In this document: one piece after another, positions 42,489-51,310 of the stretch
Numbering within the stretch: the stretch's first letter is position 1
Layout of the letters: each line of letters begins with the position of its first letter
Source of the DNA: Flavivirga rizhaonensis
Lineage (GTDB): Bacteria > Bacteroidota > Bacteroidia > Flavobacteriales > Flavobacteriaceae
Reading direction: 5' to 3'
Assembly (NCBI RefSeq): GCF_004791695.1
Contig: NZ_SRSO01000017.1
Coordinates: forward strand, 1-64,000
DNA length: 64,000 nucleotides
Made by a program: the position numbers and the translations under genes
Notes under the pieces: model-generated
What the model was told of the DNA's origin: nothing
Database searches by the model: none
Seen by the model: only the letters and a program-made list of their open reading frames with translations

Positions 42489-42780
42489 CTTACATATATA
42501 AATGCATAGTAGAACTTATGTATTTATCATTGCAACAAAACGTTTAATACCGAACTTGTTAAAAAACTATATATAAGTATATTAAAACGTTATTTATAAG
42601 AACTGTTTTTAATTTATATTGGTATATTAGATTAGTAGTAGTAAGAAAGTTTATGCTAAAAGCAATAAAAAGAACAAAAAATCTTAAAGAACAAATTCCA
42701 ATTCCAATTATTGAAAAGTTTAACTAAAAACCCTATGTAAAACACTCTCAATATTACAAGTGATTGATGATGCTACCTTT
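42489..42780. other. Gene-free stretch after the sortilin-like promoter
   Basis: AT-rich sequence with stops in all frames. It may contain remnants of the C-terminal part of the adjacent TetR pseudogene, but I could not support specific coding. No tRNA or hairpin stands out. Confidence 0.4.
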
Positions 42781-43172
42781 GCTGATTAAAATCTGAGATA
42801 AGCCCCTCAGAATTTAGCATTCCAAGTTGTCATTTCTTGAGTGAAATTAGCGGTTGGGCAACCATATTCAACTTTTAAAAACTCATTTTTCATAAGAAGA
42901 TTATGTACCAGATTGTAAATAGCGTCTAATGGGTTTTTTCATTCTGTAAGGGTTTTACAAAGCTATTGGCAAACATTGGTTTCAGAATTTCATTGATAAT
43001 AACTAGTCCCATATCGTCCTTAGATTTGAAATGGTAATAAAATGCACCTTTAGTTATTTGTGTTGTGGCAATAATGTTATCAATACTATTGGTTTAATAG
43101 CCTTTAACGTAGAGATTAATTCAAATGTTTTTTGTAGCATGTTCAATCGGGTTGCTTCTGCCTTTTTTATGA
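42781..43172 (-). pseudogene. Broken TetR/AcrR family regulator gene
   Basis: Read on the minus strand, successive frames give KKAEATRLNMLQKTFELI, then after a frameshift KGY-stop-TNSIDNIIATTQITKGAFYYHFKSKDDM and INEILKPMF, then after another frameshift DAIYNLVHNLLMKNEFLKVEYG and CPTANFTQEMTTWNAKF before a stop. These are the N-terminal helix-turn-helix (TKGAFYYHFKSK is the TetR hallmark) and C-terminal parts of one TetR protein. The start codon is absent (ATA in its place). At least two frameshifts and two stops make it non-functional. Its former target gene is not obvious nearby. Confidence 0.85.
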
Positions 43173-43284
43173 AGGATACCAATTAGTTTGGTAAAGGGAC
43201 AAAATTGTCTACTTTTCTACAAGCTTTTGATTATTGTTTGTAGAACTGTTTTTCTAACCGTAAAATCATGAAATATATTTAAAT

Positions 43285-43704
43285 TCATCGTCTCAAAAAC
43301 TGCATAGCCCCAGTATTTAATTGAAAGTCTAAATCTGAAACAAAATAATCAATCTCATGATCTGGGAAACTGAGATTAATGCCACTGATAACATTGCAAA
43401 TATCTTTATAATAATCTAAAAGTTTATAGTTGTTTGGATCCAGATCCTCTTGCTTACACCATTCTAAAAAATCTGAAGATTCATTAATGGCAACTATGGC
43501 TCTAAAAACAATGATGAAATTTAGTATAGGATTATAATAGTCAAGATCATCATACTCATCCGCAACATGAATATTATATATCCCATTATCTATTTTTAAA
43601 ACGATTGGGATTAATTTTTTGTCAATAGAAATTCCTTTGCCCAACCAAATTGTGATCCCTCGGGCAGCAATAAAGTTTTGAATATCTGTGATCTCAGGGT
43701 ACAT
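43285..43704 (-). CDS. Unknown small protein
   Basis: The 139-residue soluble product has no signal peptide or recognised motif. It is acidic, with a YDDLDYYNP segment and FPDHEIDYF near the C-terminus. I could not match it to a family. It is 70 bp downstream of the amidase gene on the same strand and may share its mRNA. It lies next to a TetR pseudogene, so this end of the region may be accessory. The intact reading frame with normal composition suggests a real gene. Confidence 0.6.
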   Translation of the reverse strand: MYPEITDIQNFIAARGITIWLGKGISIDKKLIPIVLKIDNGIYNIHVADEYDDLDYYNPILNFIIVFRAIVAINESSDFLEWCKQEDLDPNNYKLLDYYKDICNVISGINLSFPDHEIDYFVSDLDFQLNTGAMQFLRR

Positions 43705-43773
43705 TAATACTGAAATGTATAAATTAAAACCCTTTATTCAAAATTGCATAAACACTTTCTTAATTAAATTTAA

Positions 43774-44859
43774 TCAATGTAGCCTTTTGCTTTCATTAAA
43801 GTCGACTAAGAGTCCGTTAAAGATCCATTTTGCTAACGCTTTTCTATTTTGATAACTGAGAATTCGCTTTTGATCTTTTTTACTTTTTATATTGCCTAGT
43901 TCAATATATACCATGGCAGGTAAGGTCTTTTTTACTAGGTACAACCCTCTAGATTTTACCGAGCCCGAATATATCCTATTAGGTTGGTATTTAGCATATT
44001 TCTCTTTGAACGATTTATGAATATTTTTAGCTAACCGTTTTCCGTTTTTACTGTTATAGTGATGATAGAAAAATACGTCTATATTTTTACCTTTACTTCT
44101 GCTATCAACATGAGTTACAATGAGTCTTTGGTAGGCGCCTTTATGTTTCAAGTATAAGCTATTTACAGTTTTAGTACGTTGTCGTAATCGTAATTTTTGA
44201 CTTTTTGAAATAGGTTTATTTGGAAAATTAACTTCGTCATAATCTACTTCAAGTATTTTTTTATCTCTAATTCCATCATTTTTATCTTTAATAATTATAT
44301 AAACCTTTGCACCATAAGAAATAAGCCTTCTAGCTAATCGTAATGTAACATCATAAGCATATTCATCTTCAGAAATTAGTTTACCATTGTAAGTCTCTAT
44401 AGCTCCAGGATCGGGACCACCATGTCCAGAAATTAAATAATAAATGGTACCATTTAACATATCATTTTCTAAAGGAACATGAGCATAGTCTTTACCAAAG
44501 AGGGGATTATTAATATGCTTTACTGTTGACTTACTATCGAGAGGTTTATCACTAATTTTTGGTTCTGTATTATCTATTATAATTGGTGTTTCAATAGTAA
44601 CAATGCTATCCTTTTTTTGTATAGTTGGGAGTCTATATGTTCTACCCTTTACCAAACCATTGTCTGCCGTTAAGCTGTCTTTATTTAACTCAATAAAAGC
44701 TTTATAATGCTTTGTTGGCTCAAAGCCATTATTCCGAAGGATAGAATAAATACCATCACCAGCACCAGCCATCACTTTTATTTGAGATGCTTGAGCAATA
44801 GCAATACTAGGTGTAGTTAGATATAAAAAGAGGAATAATAATTTTTTTAATATTTTCAA
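43774..44859 (-). CDS. N-acetylmuramoyl-L-alanine amidase with LysM-like N-terminus
   Basis: The 361-residue exported protein has a signal peptide (MKILKKLLFLFLYLTTPSIAIA), a LysM-like segment (GDGIYSILRNNGFEPTKHYKAFIELN and GRTYRLPT) and an Amidase_3 domain. The zinc site is visible as ISGHGGPDPGAIE, with a downstream THVDSRSKG and the glutamate in YIELGN. It would cut the amide between MurNAc and L-Ala in cell wall peptidoglycan during division or remodelling. Family length and motifs are normal. It forms a possible unit with the small unknown gene downstream. Confidence 0.88.
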   Translation of the reverse strand: MKILKKLLFLFLYLTTPSIAIAQASQIKVMAGAGDGIYSILRNNGFEPTKHYKAFIELNKDSLTADNGLVKGRTYRLPTIQKKDSIVTIETPIIIDNTEPKISDKPLDSKSTVKHINNPLFGKDYAHVPLENDMLNGTIYYLISGHGGPDPGAIETYNGKLISEDEYAYDVTLRLARRLISYGAKVYIIIKDKNDGIRDKKILEVDYDEVNFPNKPISKSQKLRLRQRTKTVNSLYLKHKGAYQRLIVTHVDSRSKGKNIDVFFYHHYNSKNGKRLAKNIHKSFKEKYAKYQPNRIYSGSVKSRGLYLVKKTLPAMVYIELGNIKSKKDQKRILSYQNRKALAKWIFNGLLVDFNESKRLH

Positions 44860-44966
44860 TGTCGGTTAATTTTTTGAATCACAACCTCAAAACATATAAA
44901 ATATGTCAGATCACTCTGTTAAACAACGTTGTTTTTTTATTTTTATTTGTCGAAAATCGTCTTGAT

Positions 44967-45560
44967 TTAAAACACCTTTTCTAAAAAATATTCAATACTT
45001 TTTTGATTAGCTCGAATTAATTCAGCTCTAGCATTTTCAATATCTCGTGGTTTTTTATCTTGAGATAGCTTGAACTTACCTTCCCAATCAGTAATAGTGA
45101 TTTCAAACATTTTAATATAATCCAAGTAGCCTTTCATGCTGCGATTATCGGGTTCTAAAATAAACTTATGTTCTGGAGCTTCTAAAAAAGCGGTCATGTC
45201 AATTAATGACTTTTTTAAAGCTTCCTTATTTTCAATAGCCTTAACAGTAGCTTTTAAATGAACGATGATATAATTCCAAGTAGGTAATTGCTTGGTGGTG
45301 TAAATATTTGGTGAGATGTAACATTGCGGGCCAGAAAATATAATAGTAACATCGCGATCCTCTTTTAAGAATTCTGCTTGCGGGTTAAATTTATCAATGT
45401 GCCCAATAAGTTTACCCGCATCGTTATAAATTAAAGGTAAGTGGGTGATTAATGGCTGATTATCTTTTACAGAAATTAGTGTAGCTAAAGGATAGGTTTT
45501 AATCACTTCAATCATGTGATTAATGTCATTGTCCTGATGATACTTTAGAGGATATTTCAA
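44967..45560 (-). CDS. PaiB-family FMN-binding protein
   Basis: The 197-residue cytoplasmic protein belongs to the PaiB/FMN-binding negative regulator family. The pattern YPLATLISVKDNQPLITHLPL and GHIDKFNPQAEFL, plus GPQCYISPNIY with LPTWNYIIVHLKATV, follow the family. PaiB in Bacillus represses protease and sporulation genes, but many homologues simply bind flavin. It stands alone on the minus strand, divergent from radC with a 148-bp gap. Its target genes are unknown. Confidence 0.88.
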   Translation of the reverse strand: MKYPLKYHQDNDINHMIEVIKTYPLATLISVKDNQPLITHLPLIYNDAGKLIGHIDKFNPQAEFLKEDRDVTIIFSGPQCYISPNIYTTKQLPTWNYIIVHLKATVKAIENKEALKKSLIDMTAFLEAPEHKFILEPDNRSMKGYLDYIKMFEITITDWEGKFKLSQDKKPRDIENARAELIRANQKSIEYFLEKVF

Positions 45561-45708
45561 ATCAATCTTTGAGTTTTAATTTATAAAATTACAATATTTA
45601 TTTTTCTTGTCGATTTAATTTAAAAGAACAGAAAGAAATTACTTACTTTTGGATTATTAAATTATCTTGTGCAAAATTTAAACGTAATAAACTAATTACA
45701 ACTAACCA

Positions 45709-46407
45709 ATGCAAGAAAAACTAGCATCGTTTTCAATAAAAAACTGGTCGCAAGACGATCAACCACGCGAAAAATTATTTTACAAAGGAAGAGAAGTATT
45801 AAGTGATGCAGAATTAGTGGCTATATTAATAGGTTCTGGTAATAAAGATGAAAGTGCTGTTGCCTTATGTAAACGAATCTTGGCAAGTGTGGATAATAAT
45901 TTAAGCGAACTAGGTAAATTATCAATTATGCAACTTATGGAATTTAAAGGTATTGGGGAGGCTAAAGCTATTTCTATTGCAGCAGCTTTAGAGTTAGGAA
46001 GGCGGCGGCGGATTGAAGATGCTTTGGAGCGAAGTAAAATAACATCCAGCAGGTCTGCTTTTGAGCTTATGCAACCAAAAATAGGCGAGTTAAAACATGA
46101 AGAGTTTTGGATTATTTACTTAAACAATTCTAATAAAGTGATTCAAAAAAATCAATTAAGTAAAGGAGGTATTACGGGGACTTTAGTCGATGTACGTTTG
46201 GTATTGAAAAATGCTTTAGAGGTTGGTGCTACAGGGTTGATATTAGCCCATAATCACCCATCGGGAACTTTAAGACCTAGTGAATCTGATAAACAAATCA
46301 CCAAAAAATTAAAAAAGGCAGCACAAAGTATCGATATTAAGGTGCTAGATCATCTAATTATAACAGAAAAAGCATATTTTAGTTTCTCAGATGAAACGCT
46401 TTTATAA
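45709..46407 (+). CDS. radC: RadC family JAB/MPN protein
   Basis: The 232-residue protein has the RadC N-terminal helix-hairpin-helix-like region (QPREKLFYKGREVLSDAELVAILIGSG, FKGIGEAKAISIAAALELG) and a C-terminal JAB/MPN metal site (ILAHNHPSGTLRPSESD). RadC is named for DNA repair but its biochemical role remains unclear. Its stop overlaps the start of the next gene as TAATG, a coupling arrangement seen again downstream, so it leads a three-gene run with a deacetylase-like protein and YjjG. Confidence 0.95.
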   Translation: MQEKLASFSIKNWSQDDQPREKLFYKGREVLSDAELVAILIGSGNKDESAVALCKRILASVDNNLSELGKLSIMQLMEFKGIGEAKAISIAAALELGRRRRIEDALERSKITSSRSAFELMQPKIGELKHEEFWIIYLNNSNKVIQKNQLSKGGITGTLVDVRLVLKNALEVGATGLILAHNHPSGTLRPSESDKQITKKLKKAAQSIDIKVLDHLIITEKAYFSFSDETLL

Positions 46408-47723
46408 TGCTTTTAGTTTATACTCATAAAATATCACCCCGTTTAAAATATGTTTTTAAACATATTTGTACCAGAATTCTAGGTGTAGAAGTGGAGTTTA
46501 CTACCCAAATAGAAGCATTTATCGCGCATGATAGTTTAAAAATGTCTTATACAAAACAACAACTTGGAAATGAGTTTTTTGTTAAAAGTCACGATATATT
46601 ATTTGAGCAGGGATTGAGTGATCTGGATATAAGCATTCATGATTGGGAAAATACCAAATGTTTCTTTTTTAATGGAGATAAAAGTGCCATCCCTTTCGAT
46701 ATCTTTGCGGCTTCTTTTTATTTATTGTCCCGTTATGAAGAATATTTACCGCATGTAAAAGATGAATTTGGTCGATTTACTGCTGTTGAAAGTTTAGCTT
46801 ATAAACACGGTTTCCTTAAACAGCCAGTAGTTGATATATGGGCGTATAAATTTAAAGATGCTTTACAGGCACAATTTCCAGAATTTAAGTTTCCAGAAAA
46901 AAGCTATACTATTAAGCCCATTATCGATGTTCCCAGTGCCTATAATTTTAGACTGAAAGGAATCATGCGAACTCTTGGTGGTATGGCGAAAGATCTGTTT
47001 AGGTTTAGATTTAAGGGGTTGTATTTTAGAATTATGGTTATTCTTGGTTTTATGCATGATCCGTTTGATACTTATAAGTATATAATAAACAGACAAAAAC
47101 ATACTAAGTTTAAGTTTTTATTCTTTTTTTTAATAGGAGACTATTCCACTTATGATAAAGGGATAAACCCTAATAAAAAGAAGTTTGTGTCGCTTATAAA
47201 ACATGTTGCAGATTACTGTTTTGTCGGTTTAAAAGCTTCCTATTTTGCTATTGAAGACATGTCAATTTTGAAGAAAGAAAAATCACGAATGGAAGCTATT
47301 TTAAACACCTCATTAAAAGCTTCAAGACATTCTTTTTCTAGGCTTAATTTACCTAAATCATACCGAAACCTTATAGAGTTAGAAATCAAGGAAGATTATA
47401 CTATGGGATATATCGATCACATAGGTTTTAGAGCTGGATCGTGTACTCCTTTTTTGTTTTACGATTTAGATTATGAAGTACAAACACCTTTAAAAATTTA
47501 CTCATACCACCTTATGGATTATGCCTTATTAAAAACACATTCTTTATTGGATAAAAAGAAAGTTTTAAATGAGATTATTAATGAAGTAAAGCAAGTTAAT
47601 GGTGAGTTTATTTCAATATTTCATAATTATACTTTTAGTGCTGAAAGAAAGTGGCATGGCTTTAAAGATTTATTTAATATTATTTTAGAATCTGCAAATG
47701 CAAATGAAGCAAATGAAAATTGA
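46407..47723 (+). CDS. Polysaccharide deacetylase-like protein (DUF7033 type)
   Basis: The 438-residue protein resembles the flavobacterial polysaccharide deacetylase-like proteins carrying an N-terminal DUF7033 region (IPFDIFAASFYLLSRYEEYLP, and RFTAVESLAYKHGFLKQPVVDIW). The C-terminal half has HSFSRLNLPKSYRNLIELEI and GYIDHIGFRAGSCTPFLFYDL, a divergent deacetylase motif. The usual metal His/Asp pair is not clearly preserved, so catalysis is doubtful. Its ATG overlaps the radC stop by one base. It overlaps the next gene by about 11-26 bases. No signal peptide is seen. Confidence 0.7.
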   Translation: MLLVYTHKISPRLKYVFKHICTRILGVEVEFTTQIEAFIAHDSLKMSYTKQQLGNEFFVKSHDILFEQGLSDLDISIHDWENTKCFFFNGDKSAIPFDIFAASFYLLSRYEEYLPHVKDEFGRFTAVESLAYKHGFLKQPVVDIWAYKFKDALQAQFPEFKFPEKSYTIKPIIDVPSAYNFRLKGIMRTLGGMAKDLFRFRFKGLYFRIMVILGFMHDPFDTYKYIINRQKHTKFKFLFFFLIGDYSTYDKGINPNKKKFVSLIKHVADYCFVGLKASYFAIEDMSILKKEKSRMEAILNTSLKASRHSFSRLNLPKSYRNLIELEIKEDYTMGYIDHIGFRAGSCTPFLFYDLDYEVQTPLKIYSYHLMDYALLKTHSLLDKKKVLNEIINEVKQVNGEFISIFHNYTFSAERKWHGFKDLFNIILESANANEANEN

Positions 47724-48402
47724 GGGCATTACTGATGTGTTTTTTGATTTAGACCATACACTATGGGATTTTGATAAAAACTCCGCGCTAGCATTTAAAA
47801 AGATATTAAAACTAAACAATATAGATGTTGACATAAACAACTTTTTGCATCATTATGTTTCTATAAATTTAAAGTATTGGAAATTATACAGAGAAGAGAA
47901 AATAGAAAAGAAGGCTTTACGTTTTGGTAGGTTAAATGATGCTTTTTCTGCGATTGGTTATCAAGTTAAAGAAGCTGTTATCTATAAGTTAGCGGACGAT
48001 TATATTAGGTATTTAACAACATTCAATCATTTATTTGAAAATACTTTTGAAATTCTAGATTATTTAAACCTTAATTATAATTTACACATTATTACTAATG
48101 GTTTCGATGAAATACAGTATAAAAAACTAACCTTATCTAACATTGATAAATACTTTAAAACAGTTACAAATTCTGAAATGGTTGGTGTTAAAAAACCAAA
48201 CCCTAAAATTTTTAATTTCGCTTTAGAGTCTGCTAAGTCAAATAGTAGTCAAAGTGTTATGATTGGTGATAATTATGAAGCGGACATTCTTGGTGCCAAA
48301 AATATTGGTATGGAAGTTGTTTTCTTTGATATTCATAACGAAATTGTCAATGGTAATATTAAGAGAATTGATAATTTAATTCAATTAAAGAAGTTCCTAT
48401 GA
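47713..48402 (+). CDS. YjjG-like HAD nucleotidase
   Basis: The 229-residue cytoplasmic HAD phosphatase has motif I FFDLDHTLWDFDKN, motif II ITNGF, and motif III/IV GDNYEADILGAKNIGM. It would remove phosphate from non-canonical pyrimidine nucleotides, like E. coli YjjG. I favour ATG 47713 (MKIEGITDVFF); in-frame ATGs at 47698 and 47704 lie deeper inside the preceding gene and encode a low-complexity MQMKQ start. The overlap indicates translational coupling to the deacetylase-like gene. Confidence 0.88.
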   Translation: MKIEGITDVFFDLDHTLWDFDKNSALAFKKILKLNNIDVDINNFLHHYVSINLKYWKLYREEKIEKKALRFGRLNDAFSAIGYQVKEAVIYKLADDYIRYLTTFNHLFENTFEILDYLNLNYNLHIITNGFDEIQYKKLTLSNIDKYFKTVTNSEMVGVKKPNPKIFNFALESAKSNSSQSVMIGDNYEADILGAKNIGMEVVFFDIHNEIVNGNIKRIDNLIQLKKFL

Positions 48403-48451
48403 TGCACTAATTTTTTTATTTTCGCGTTCTGTTCTTATAATTTAATCTCTT

Positions 48452-49015
48452 ATGCAAAAACGAAAAATTATGCACTCGTTTTTAGTCATTGCTTTATTTT
48501 TAAGCCTTTTTTCTTGTACTAAGGAAATTGATTTTGAACAAGCCGATGATTTTGAAATTTCCCCAGTAATAGAATCCAGTCTCGTATTTTTTGATGAGTC
48601 AGCTAGTTCTTTTTTAGCAAATGGTACAGAAATAATTTCTATAAAGGATTCTATAGGGATAGAGGTTTTTAATAATGACTTTGTTATTGATAATCTTATT
48701 AAGGCAGATTTTGTTTTTGAAGCTACAAATTCAATTAATAAGGCATTTCAAATACAAGTTGATTTTATTAATGATGTAGACCAACAAGTACATTCGTTCA
48801 CACTTCAAGCTTTAGCATCGACAAATGGTAGTGATCTTTTATCAAATCATGTAGAAGTATTTGAAGGTGATGAGTTGGAAGCTTTAAAAAACACTTCAAA
48901 ACTAATATTCACCCTTAGCTTGTTACCTGGAGGCACTATTAATCCAACAACACCAGGTAGAATAAAGTTAAAATCCAAAGCCATTTTTTATTTGAATATA
49001 GGTGATTCAATATGA
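48452..49015 (+). CDS. Lipoprotein of the 48.5-51.3 kb cassette
   Basis: The 187-residue lipoprotein has a lipobox LFSC with Cys near residue 22 and an acidic post-cysteine region (TKEIDFEQADDFE). The mature part is beta-rich with a DSIGIEVFNNDFVIDN pattern and no recognised family. Its stop overlaps the start of the outer-membrane barrel gene by four bases (ATGA at 49012). An ATG at 48470 is an alternative start. It probably sits in the outer membrane and works with the two genes downstream. Function unknown. Confidence 0.72.
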   Translation: MQKRKIMHSFLVIALFLSLFSCTKEIDFEQADDFEISPVIESSLVFFDESASSFLANGTEIISIKDSIGIEVFNNDFVIDNLIKADFVFEATNSINKAFQIQVDFINDVDQQVHSFTLQALASTNGSDLLSNHVEVFEGDELEALKNTSKLIFTLSLLPGGTINPTTPGRIKLKSKAIFYLNIGDSI

Positions 49016-50427
49016 TAAGATTAACCATGTTTTTTATAGTTGCTTCATGCTGTTTTTCATTCTCTCAAAACAAGCAATTGCTTTACGGGTTTTCAGAAAT
49101 ACCCCAATCTCTGTTGCTTAACCCAGGTGGAAAAGTAAAAAATGATTTTTATTTTGGAATTCCTTTATTATCACATATCCATACTAATGTTGGTATTACG
49201 GGGAGTACTGTTTATGATCTTTTTGCAAAAGACGGTGTCGATTTTAACACCAAGCTACAGAATGCTGTTTATGGTATGGATTCCAGAGACTTTTTTAGTG
49301 TAAACCAACAATTAGAAATTTTTTCTGGAGGGTTTTCTTTTGGAAGTTCATATGAAAAAAATCAATATTTGAGTTTTGGACTATATCAGGAATTAGATTT
49401 TATAACTTATTTTCCAAAAGATTTAGCAGTTTTAGCTATAGAAGGTAACCAGAATAATATTAATAGACCTTTTAAAATGAGTGATGTAAGTGTGGCAGCA
49501 GAGGTTATTTCAGTCTTTCATGTAGGGTATAATAAAAAAATAAATGAGAAGCTTACTTTTGGAGTTAGAGGAAAAATATATTCAAGTATAGCAAATATAA
49601 ATTCTACAAAAAATAAAGGTCATTTTACAACTGTAAACGGACAAAATAATTTTTATGACCATATTTTTAATTTAGATTTAGAAGCCAGAACATCTGGATT
49701 AGCTAGTTTAACAGACGATGAATCTGATTCCGACTCTGTAGTTAAAGATTTAACAAAACGTGCTTTTTTAGGAGGAAATTTAGGGCTAGGATTCGATATT
49801 GGTATTACACGACAATTGAATGAACAATGGAGTATGGACGCCAGTTTATTAGATGTAGGGTTTATTAGTCATACAAAAGATATCGAAAATTATAAGATAA
49901 AAGGAAATTATGTGTATGAGGGGGTTAATCCCATTTTTCCTGAAATAGGAAGTGGGCAGACAGCAGAAGACTATTGGAATGAAATTGAAGAGAACTTCGA
50001 AGATATATTTGAGGTAGATACTACAACTGCAAAATATACAACATGGCGACCTATAAAGTTTAACGCTTCATTAAATTACATTTTTGGTGAACAAGAATAT
50101 GAGGACTGTAATTGTACGAGGACTGAAAAAAGTTATCTAAATAGAGCAGGATTACAGTTTTTTGCCATGAGTAGACCCAAACAACCTCAATTGGCATTAA
50201 CAGCATATTATTATAGACGTTTATTTAACGGTTTACAAATTAAAACTACTTACACAATAGATTCTTATTCTACTTATAATATAGGTCTGGGGGTGTCTGC
50301 TAGATTAGGAGGTATGAATTTTTATGTGATGGCAGATAATTTTTTACAATTAAAAAACATATATAATGCACAAAGTGTATCTTTACAGTTAGGGTTTAAC
50401 TATATATTTAATAAAAATGAGAACTAA
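49012..50427 (+). CDS. DUF5723-type outer membrane beta-barrel protein
   Basis: The 471-residue protein has a signal peptide (MIRLTMFFIVASCCFSFSQ), the LLYGFSEIPQSLLLNPGGKVKNDFYFGIPLLSHIH opening of the DUF5723 family, alternating aromatic beta strands throughout, and a C-terminal LQLGFNYIFNKNEN typical of barrels. DUF5723 proteins are common in Bacteroidota but their function is unknown. It contains an acidic loop (DDESDSDS) and a CNC motif near 365. It overlaps both neighbours by a few bases, so the three are one unit. Confidence 0.75.
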   Translation: MIRLTMFFIVASCCFSFSQNKQLLYGFSEIPQSLLLNPGGKVKNDFYFGIPLLSHIHTNVGITGSTVYDLFAKDGVDFNTKLQNAVYGMDSRDFFSVNQQLEIFSGGFSFGSSYEKNQYLSFGLYQELDFITYFPKDLAVLAIEGNQNNINRPFKMSDVSVAAEVISVFHVGYNKKINEKLTFGVRGKIYSSIANINSTKNKGHFTTVNGQNNFYDHIFNLDLEARTSGLASLTDDESDSDSVVKDLTKRAFLGGNLGLGFDIGITRQLNEQWSMDASLLDVGFISHTKDIENYKIKGNYVYEGVNPIFPEIGSGQTAEDYWNEIEENFEDIFEVDTTTAKYTTWRPIKFNASLNYIFGEQEYEDCNCTRTEKSYLNRAGLQFFAMSRPKQPQLALTAYYYRRLFNGLQIKTTYTIDSYSTYNIGLGVSARLGGMNFYVMADNFLQLKNIYNAQSVSLQLGFNYIFNKNEN

Positions 50428-51301
50428 TTTTTTTTCTATTATCATAGTATGTTTTATGGTAACTACTGTTTTTTCGCAATCTAATTTAAACGATTATAAA
50501 TATGTGATTGTTCCTAATAAATTTGATTTTCTGAAGCAGAAAAATCAATATCAATTAAATTCTTTGGCAAAATTTTTATTCGAAAAATATGGGTTTGAAG
50601 CTTTGATGGAAGGAGATAAATACCCTGAAGATTTAATTAGAAATAGATGTTTAGCTTTAAGATCTGATGCCATTAAAGGATCTGGGATGTTTAGAACTAA
50701 ACTGACTATAGAACTAAAAGATTGTAACGATCAATTAATTTATTCTTCTACGTTAGGAGAAAGTAGAGAAAAGGATTATGCTAGAGCTTATAATGAAGCT
50801 CTAAGAAATTCTTTTAAATCTATTGAGGGTCTTAATTATAAATACAAGCCAAATAAAAATATAACAGGTTTACAGACTCAAATCCCCGAAGCGAATAATG
50901 AAGTAACGCAAGAAATTGAGCAGCTTAAACAAGAGATTCAAAACCTTAAAAAGGAAAAAGAAGTAGAAGCTGCAGTCAATGTGCAAAAGGTTGTTGAACC
51001 TAACCCAAAAGGAGAAGTAGTACCTGTACCTACGATTATTAAGGGAGAAGCCAATAACAACATGGAAACTGGTGTGAAAGAAGTGCTGTCTAGGGTGTTA
51101 TATGCTCAAGAAATTGAAAATGGATTTCAATTGGTGGATAGCTCCCCAAAAGTAGTTTACAGAATCAAACAGACAAAACTTGATAATATCTTTTTAGTAG
51201 AAAATACTAGTGCTATTATTTATAAAAAGGGGGATAGTTGGGTAATTGAATATTACTCAAATAACATATTAAAACAAGAAGAACTAAATATTAAGTTTTA
51301 G
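50417..51301 (+). CDS. Exported protein with coiled coil, third gene of the cassette
   Basis: The 294-residue protein has a signal peptide (MRTNFFSIIIVCFMVTTVFSQ), a domain of about 120 residues (KYVIVPNKFDFLKQKNQYQLNSLAKFLFEKYGFEAL...TKLTIELKDCNDQLIYSS), then a coiled coil (EVTQEIEQLKQEIQNLKKEKEVEAA, about 170-195) and a C-terminal beta region. The first domain resembles sequences in other flavobacterial envelope proteins but has no named function. It overlaps the barrel gene by 11 bases. It is probably periplasmic, bridging the barrel and lipoprotein. Confidence 0.68.
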   Translation: MRTNFFSIIIVCFMVTTVFSQSNLNDYKYVIVPNKFDFLKQKNQYQLNSLAKFLFEKYGFEALMEGDKYPEDLIRNRCLALRSDAIKGSGMFRTKLTIELKDCNDQLIYSSTLGESREKDYARAYNEALRNSFKSIEGLNYKYKPNKNITGLQTQIPEANNEVTQEIEQLKQEIQNLKKEKEVEAAVNVQKVVEPNPKGEVVPVPTIIKGEANNNMETGVKEVLSRVLYAQEIENGFQLVDSSPKVVYRIKQTKLDNIFLVENTSAIIYKKGDSWVIEYYSNNILKQEELNIKF

Positions 51302-51310
51302 TAACCGGTA

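Noticed and set aside
42481..43284. Possible tRNA or insertion-sequence remnant in the 800-bp gap
   Set aside because: No cloverleaf or T-loop sequence and no transposase-like frames were seen; the TetR pseudogene explains the coding-like part.
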